A stretch of 64,000 bases of DNA from Larix kaempferi (taxonomy: Eukaryota > Streptophyta > Pinopsida > Pinales > Pinaceae), in the NCBI GenBank assembly GCA_027924585.1, contig BSBM01000994.1, forward strand, positions 6,145,001 through 6,209,000, read 5' to 3'. Both the position numbers and the translations under genes were made by a program. The notes below the pieces were generated by a model, which did no database searches, was not told the origin of the DNA, and saw only the letters and a list, made by a program, of their open reading frames with translations. Of the stretch, positions 58,046-64,000 are shown piece by piece; the first letter of the stretch is position 1; every line of letters begins with the position of its first letter.

Positions 58046-60410
58046 TAAAAATTCTACAATAAAGTATAAATGTATATAAGGGTTTCAGATAATAATAGAT
58101 GTATATTTTTGGAAAAATTATATCAACAATGATTCACTGATGGAGCCAAAATATTCACCTTATGATCACAATTAAGTAATTTTGAAAAAATCCTTACAAT
58201 ATATCAAAGGGGTGTGAAAAATGTTTGTGTTGGTGTAAAACTCTAAATTTGGGTTCATTGTCATTTAGGTCAAGATCAATTATTCTACCCTTTCACTGAA
58301 ACTTCATAGGTCATGAATGATGATTGGTGGTGTCTAGTTAACCTCTCCATTTAGATTGTGTGTCTATTCTTTTCTTCATGGTTATCCTACTCCATTTTCG
58401 GTAATCTAATCACCATCAAGTTTGGAAAAAATAAGGTAAAATGTTCAACTAATAATTTTCCATAAACATGACACATGTCTGCGAAAAAAGAAATTTTTAT
58501 GCTACATCATTGTTCAAAAATAATTTAGTAACTAACAACATGGGATTGTAAAAAATGGAACAATATATCACATAAAGCGGGATTTACCAAAATAACATGA
58601 AATCACATTTCAATATAGAACCCCATGGATCAAACAAGAATATTTCCCTTTTTGAGGCCATCTCACAAACAATCTCAAATTTTGCAATTTTGGGACTTGA
58701 ACTTTTGGGGTTTATTCAAGGCTTAATCAACATATTTTTGGGCCCGAAATGGAACAAAAGAGAATAAGTTTCCTTTACAAAGAGTAAGACATATTGATAT
58801 CTTTAAAATAAAGGATATATGCATTGGTTATAAATGTTGATATTTACATACTTCCAAAATAATGAATGACATTACATCAACACTTAGCTTTCATCATGCC
58901 TTTGACAATGGAAAAAGTGGGTACAAATACACATAAGTTATCAACACGGTCAAAACTCATTGTGAAGAGGGTGAATCTACATGATTCCACAACTAACCTA
59001 AGCAATTATTATAACAATAATTAAATACATAAAATAACTATGTTTTCCTTCCGCGTGGTGTTTTCCTTGTTTTTTTTTATATAATCTTCTCGCATGTCAT
59101 TTTGTTTTGTTTTATATTTTCATAAGATTTAATTTTGTAGTTGAATGAGAATTGAAAGGATATCAATGTCTCATTATGTGAATTTCTTGTCTTGAATATG
59201 TCCAATTATTTATGATAAATCAATTATAATGTTGTTGCATTTCTAAAATCTAACATTGAAGGGACCAAACATCCATCTCCACCTAGGGTTGATAGATTTC
59301 TCTATAACCGTGCATCCATTTTCGACAATCAGGTATAAATGTATATTGTTAATATAATTTTTTCAAAAATATACATTTATTCTTATAGTGAGGGTTTTCC
59401 TCATGACATGTACCTCTTGAATATTAAACCTTGTAAGTGAATACAATGGACATATAAATCCCCCTTTAATGGCTTAATGTTCAAGTATTTAATGGGCCAA
59501 AATACAATGCTATTGGGAAATATAGAGGCCAATGATTTTCCAAGGGTTTTAGGCATCCCCATTGCTTTTGGAGAATCTGCTATGGATTTATGGGAGGTTT
59601 TAATTGAACCAGTCGAAAATAAAATCTAGAATTATTGAACTACAAAGTTGTAGGCACTAGCTGTCAAATTCTAGAGCTTGTCCAAAAATAGTGTAGTCAC
59701 CCATGTGTACAATGCATCCTCTTGGATGTCATTACATGTAGCATATTATGATCTATATAATCAAGGCCATGATCATTAATCTCAACAACCCCTAATGTTG
59801 TGCATGAGGTTAGTATTCAGGGTGTCATCCCCATTGTGTGTTTTATTGTTTGATCATTTAGTTTTCTATTATGAGACTTTGGACTACTTGCAAGTTTTCA
59901 TTACCATCTCTTTCTCAACCCTTGAGGTGTGTGCATCTTGAGTGGACACAATGTATTCCTTCTTAAGGCCAATTGGCCATCATAAATATAAACTAATCTA
60001 TTTTGACTTAAGGATCTTCATATTTGTTATTATTATCTTCATATTTTGTCTTATTTTTTGATGTTGGTGAGCTTCTCCCTTCAAGACAGGGTTTTCCAAG
60101 CCCAAGTATTCATATATTCATCGTTTGGAATCAAGGAATCAATTAGGCCTACTCATTCTTTAGCAATAAGTTCTCAATCTTAGCACCCACAATGCATCAC
60201 TATAATTATTATACCCTAACACATCACCTAGCGTAAAAATCATTTAACAAAATTAAATCATTTTTTTAAAATATTAAAGATCAATAATTAAAAAAGAAAC
60301 ACTATTAATTAAAAAAAATGAAAGAACAAAAAACAAAACACACATACCTTACCTCACTCTCTCATTACACGAGTTGATATGAACTCTGCCTGCCTCCCAT
60401 CACCGCGGAG
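58046..60410. other. non-coding stretch
   Basis: I see no gene, repeat array or recognisable element. It is AT-rich with short random frames. The right half of the CACTA element might extend into its start. Confidence 0.55.
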
Positions 60411-60414
60411 TGGA

Positions 60415-60615
60415 CTGTGAAATCTAGCTGCCTCCCATTAATTCCTAGTGGACTCTGAACTCTACCTCTCGTCGCCGAGCGAACTATCGACTCTGCCTCT
60501 CTTCCTCAAGCGAACTGTGGACTATGGACTCTACCTCTCGTCATTGAGTGAACTGTGGACTGTGGACTCTACCTCTCGTCATCGAGCGAACTGTGGAATC
60601 TACCTCCATCGAATG
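60415..60615. repeat. minisatellite, unit about 33-39 bp, about five copies
   Basis: GCGAACTGTGGACT...ACTCTACCTCTCGTC repeats with length variation (anchor CTCTACCTCTCGTC at about 60461, 60529 and 60567). The 68-codon frame across it is a repeat artefact. Confidence 0.85.
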
Positions 60616-61329
60616 GAATCGAAGCTACTGCAATCTAACAAGCCAAGAACATAATGCCTCATAAATCGATGAGTTTATGTAATATCTAACATATCTATCA
60701 TTTTACTCATATTCATTCAGGGTTTGGGGGTTACGAAATAGGTTCAAGGTTCGGGTCAATAAGTTTTCATAGGGTTCGAGTTGCTTAGGATTGATCCTCT
60801 TTCTCCCATGTCGGGGTTCAAAGCTCCCATACCCTTCACCTGGGTCTAAAGATACCAATATTTCCATACTTCATAGCTCTCATGTCAGATCAAGCAACCA
60901 TGGGGAAAGCCCCGTGTGAACCCACTATCCACGTAGCAGGAGATAGAAGGCTGCTCCACCCATTGAACCCTTCTTTCTTCGCTACTCATGTCCCTCACGG
61001 GGATGCAATGGAACTACTGATGGTACCCCTTTCTCCTCACAGGGATGCAATGGAACTACTGATCCTACTCCTTCCCCTCACGGGGATTCTTTCAATGTTT
61101 ATTACCTTGGAATGATAGACCCCAAACAGCAGCAATGTGTCATTCTCCTTAGCAAATGAAGGTGGTTTTGATAATGAAGAGAGAGAGGTACCCCTTCTTG
61201 GTTCTTTGGGCCACCATAGAAAATTTCCATTACAATGGAGCATTCTGAATCACTTATATTCAATAACAGAAATTTGGACATATGTTGCCAACTTCCCTTC
61301 TGAAGTTATTTCGATGATTCCATAATTTG
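60616..61329. other. non-coding stretch with a 46-bp tandem repeat
   Basis: CTCACGGGGATGCAATGGAA at about 60994 recurs at about 61040 (one base different), and CCCCTCACGGGGATT ends the array at about 61085; CCCTCACGGGG recurs three times. No gene. The text near 60780-60860 (CATGTCGGGGTTCAAAG) is reminiscent of LTR-type DNA, without proof. Confidence 0.6.
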
Positions 61330-61533
61330 AAGGGTAGAAATGCTAAACAAACCCAAACAATAGTGGAAGATAGGATGGTTCATCGTTGGATTGAAACCAA
61401 TGGCCCAATATTTCATGAATAATCCTGCCCTGTTCATGAAGTTTGAACCATGGACCTTTGTCAAAACCTTTCTCCTGCTCTGCATTCTGAAGCAAAAATC
61501 ACCAAAAAGTAACCTCTTCATAGAAGGGATCAA
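61330..61533 (-). pseudogene. DUF4283-like remnant of a LINE ORF1
   Basis: Combining two minus frames, the text gives FxLQNAEQ, KVLTKVHGSNFMNRAGLFMK (first 20) and YWAIGFNPTMNHPI. This matches the pattern of the plant LINE/zinc-knuckle N-terminal domain (KVL..GPWFF...L.L..W..GFNP). There is a frame change and a stop. No other LINE part is adjacent. Confidence 0.4.
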
Positions 61534-64000
61534 TCAAAGCCTCCTTAAGGTTTCCACTTTTCTGTGATTCAGTTTTTTAGAGTTTTTTCTTCAAAAAAAC
61601 TCCCAAGTCTTATAGAATGTAGTGTTTTAGATGTACTAATCTTATAACTCATTAAGTGCATCTAACACTAGGGATTGATGAGGACTCTTGATAACATTCA
61701 CAAGAACACATCGACTGAGTCATGAAAATGGGAAAAGGGTAGAGAATGAGGAAATTCCCATGGAAAAGCACACTAACATTACTATATGAAAATATAATAT
61801 GAGATAATTTTATTAATGTCCAATGAATGGCCACAATAAGTAGGTCACAAGGACTAAAAGGGTGCATCCAGTGTAAGTACAAAGTGGGAGTGCAAAATCA
61901 ACTCCTATACCATATTACCAACATTATCGAAAGGTGATCAAGATTAGGATCTATGAAGAAATGGAAATATTATACATAGGCACTGGAAATATTTTTTTCT
62001 TCTTTAAAAAGTTGCATTTATTAAATATTCAGAATTAAGTTATGGGAAAAGAGTGGTTAGACAAGAGCTCTCTGCCTATATAAGCAAGGAGTAATTTCTA
62101 ATAATTTTTCCACATAGTGTGTATGTATTTTTCAAGGGTCAACTAAATAACTATCTCTAATAAATTCTCTAGCAAGAGTTAACTCCCATGGAATAGTACA
62201 GATAAATTAACATTTCATTATATGAATCAGGAACAATAATAAACATATTTTCTTTAGACCCTAGGTTGCAACATTGCAATAGATAAATAATAAATAAATG
62301 TTCATGCCCTGAACAGTTCCTCTCAATAGTTGAAGCACTAGGCTCCAATGCATCTAATAGGTGAGAAAAATGCTTCTGCATCTGGTAGTGTGATATCAAT
62401 TGGACTAAAGGAGAATTTGTCCCTTCTTCACGACAAGGTATGAGGCATTGGATGAATCTCTAGTAGCCTGAACTGTAGTGTTGAAAAGGGTGTCCAATTG
62501 AAAAGGAGGTTGAAACTGTGGTATAACATACCATGGATGAATCATTAGTGTTGTTACCTCCCAAACATGCACTTCAAATGTTACAAAGTCCTTTAACAAA
62601 GTGCAAACCGAGGGGCACTTAGGAAGGTTACTTATTGTCACCTCAACAACTCTTCCACTCACCTAGGCCGGTTCTTTTTTGGAACAAGGGGGGAAACCCT
62701 AGAAAGATGGTTTTTGATGTTTTCTTTAGGATTAAAATGGATGGTAGAATTTGCCAAGATCAATGCCTGTCCAATTAGGCTATGGAGGTAGGAAAGATTT
62801 AGAACAAGAGGGTTAAAATATGATGTAGAAGGCATAAGTAAGCCATTATAGATGTGCCATAATTACTTCAAAACAAGTTTTTAGATTATGCAAGAATAAA
62901 GTGAGATAAATTAAACAAAACACACCATCACAACCATGAAATTACAACCAAAAATAATGTGCAAGCAATAAATAAAGAAGGCATCATGAACCTCTTCAAG
63001 CAATGGAGTTGTCATCAGTAAGATCCTTCAATAATTCAATATTACATCAAGGATTAGCAAGGGTTTAACAATCGCTGCCTTAATCTCTTCTTTTGGGACA
63101 AAATTTCCCTTGTACAAAGATAATCCAGCAGCAAATTAATGGCAATTCTGGAAAAATCCCTAATAATCCATGAAAAGAATAAAGAGATGAAGAAACCTTA
63201 ACTTGAACCAATACCCTTTTTCCAATCCTCCCAAAGATGTCCAATGAAGTACTTGGTGGGGAAATCCCTATCTTCTAGCCATGCCTTTAGCAAATGGCAA
63301 TTCTCCTTTAGTTACACGCTTCCATCCTTTGTAAACCCTAAACTAGGGTTTAGTATTTTTATGGTTCAAAGTGTAGAAACAATATTTTAAATGCATGAAA
63401 TCATCCACTTACCTAGGGTATACCACCCTAGGCACATTGCCAATATTTTAGGGCTCTTTTGACTCTTGTGCACCTCCTCATTGATGTTTAGGGTCTCCAA
63501 CTCCAACACTCCTCTCCTCCATAAAATTATGTCTTGTTTCATCCCTTATATATTTTTATGTTGGGACCCTTTTCCCTTTTGAAAGGTATCATACATCTGT
63601 CTCAGGGACAGAAATTGGTGCCATTTATATGATTATATTTGAAGATCAAGTAGAATAATTGCTTCATCAACAGCCCAAAAGGCCCGCAATATTGATTGAT
63701 ATAAGTGGTCTAATTTCTCCTTCCACATTGTCTTCCTGATAATTTTGGAAATCAGGAGGAGCGTGACAAGGTGGTTTTAAGGGAATCTTGGGAAAAATAG
63801 GTGTTCTCAGTTTCATCCCATACTTCCTTCTTCACAATTGGACTCATTATTTTTTCCACCCTATATAAATTAATCTTTTGGTAGTCAATACTCCAGTTTT
63901 TGGCTTGGACCTTGAACCAAAACTATAATACGACAAGTGGGGCATTAGGAAAGGGAAGTCCTTCACCTAGAAATTTTCCAAGGTTTCATCACAACTACCA
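61534..64000. other. non-coding stretch to the window end
   Basis: No gene recognised. The minus frame at 62405-62662 (85 codons, MSGRVVEVTISNLPKCPSVC) and the frames at 61652-61882 and 62169-62399 have no family resemblance that I can see. The text after 63280 (CTAAACTAGGGTTTAG, CACCTAGGGTATACC) is typical low-content plant intergenic DNA. Confidence 0.5.

Noticed and set aside
60448-60654. 68-codon frame with repeated LYLSS / SELWTVD peptides
   Set aside because: Entirely explained by the 33-39-bp minisatellite.
1-64000. tRNA, rRNA, CRISPR arrays, telomeric repeats, organellar inserts
   Set aside because: I scanned for the tRNA T-loop pattern, regular spacer arrays, TTTAGGG runs and familiar chloroplast gene text and saw none. 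A covariance-model scan could still find a tRNA that I missed.

Overview
The window is nuclear DNA of a land plant, most likely a seed plant with a large genome. It is AT-rich and gene-poor, genes have GT-AG introns, and it holds plant-type Ty3/gypsy and Ty1/copia LTR retrotransposons primed by initiator tRNA-Met, an L1-type LINE with a C-terminal RNase H, a CACTA transposon carrying DUF4218 and DUF4216, and a NIP aquaporin gene. The mix of old, broken elements would suit a gymnosperm, but that is inference only.

Layout. 1-6 kb: no recognisable gene; AT-rich DNA with short repeats. 6.4-9.7 kb (minus): remains of a DUF7869-type transposon-like gene with stops and frameshifts. 10.2-12.6 kb: two satellite-like arrays in which nearly every unit carries a GC-rich palindrome. 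13.4-16.0 kb (plus): 5'-truncated LINE. 16.1-22.8 kb (minus): complete but decayed chromodomain Ty3/gypsy element, with exact LTRs, a 5-bp target duplication (TAGAT), PBS and PPT. 23-30 kb: non-coding modular repeats, a 21-bp minisatellite, a tandem duplication of about 1 kb and a second palindrome array. 30.7-31.6 kb: retroelement gag joined directly to the end of an integrase. 34.5-40.8 kb: an old LTR interrupted by a young gene-capturing retrotransposon. 41.1-42.8 kb (minus): five-exon NIP aquaporin, the only intact-looking host gene. 43.3-49.6 kb: a duplicated non-coding block and copia debris. 51.3-57.0 kb (plus): CACTA transposon. 57.3-58.0 kb: a long CAT-type microsatellite inside a 170-bp tandem repeat. 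58-64 kb: sparse DNA with minisatellites and one LINE-like remnant.

The most notable object is the element at 34,934-39,990. It has 257-bp LTRs differing at only 3 sites, a perfect AATCT target duplication, an initiator-Met PBS and a purine-rich PPT, yet no protease, integrase or reverse transcriptase. Along its own (minus) strand it carries a copia-type gag domain followed by a long acidic ORF (one amber stop between them), then an intron-free C-terminal piece of an ABCB transporter in sense orientation. In its leader lies an intron-free piece of a D-type cyclin in antisense orientation. It reads as a non-autonomous, recently mobile retrotransposon that picked up pieces of two host mRNAs, comparable in principle to maize Bs1.

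The genes do not form a pathway. The NIP channel stands alone among mobile elements; the ABC and cyclin pieces belong to the retrotransposon, not to local host genes.
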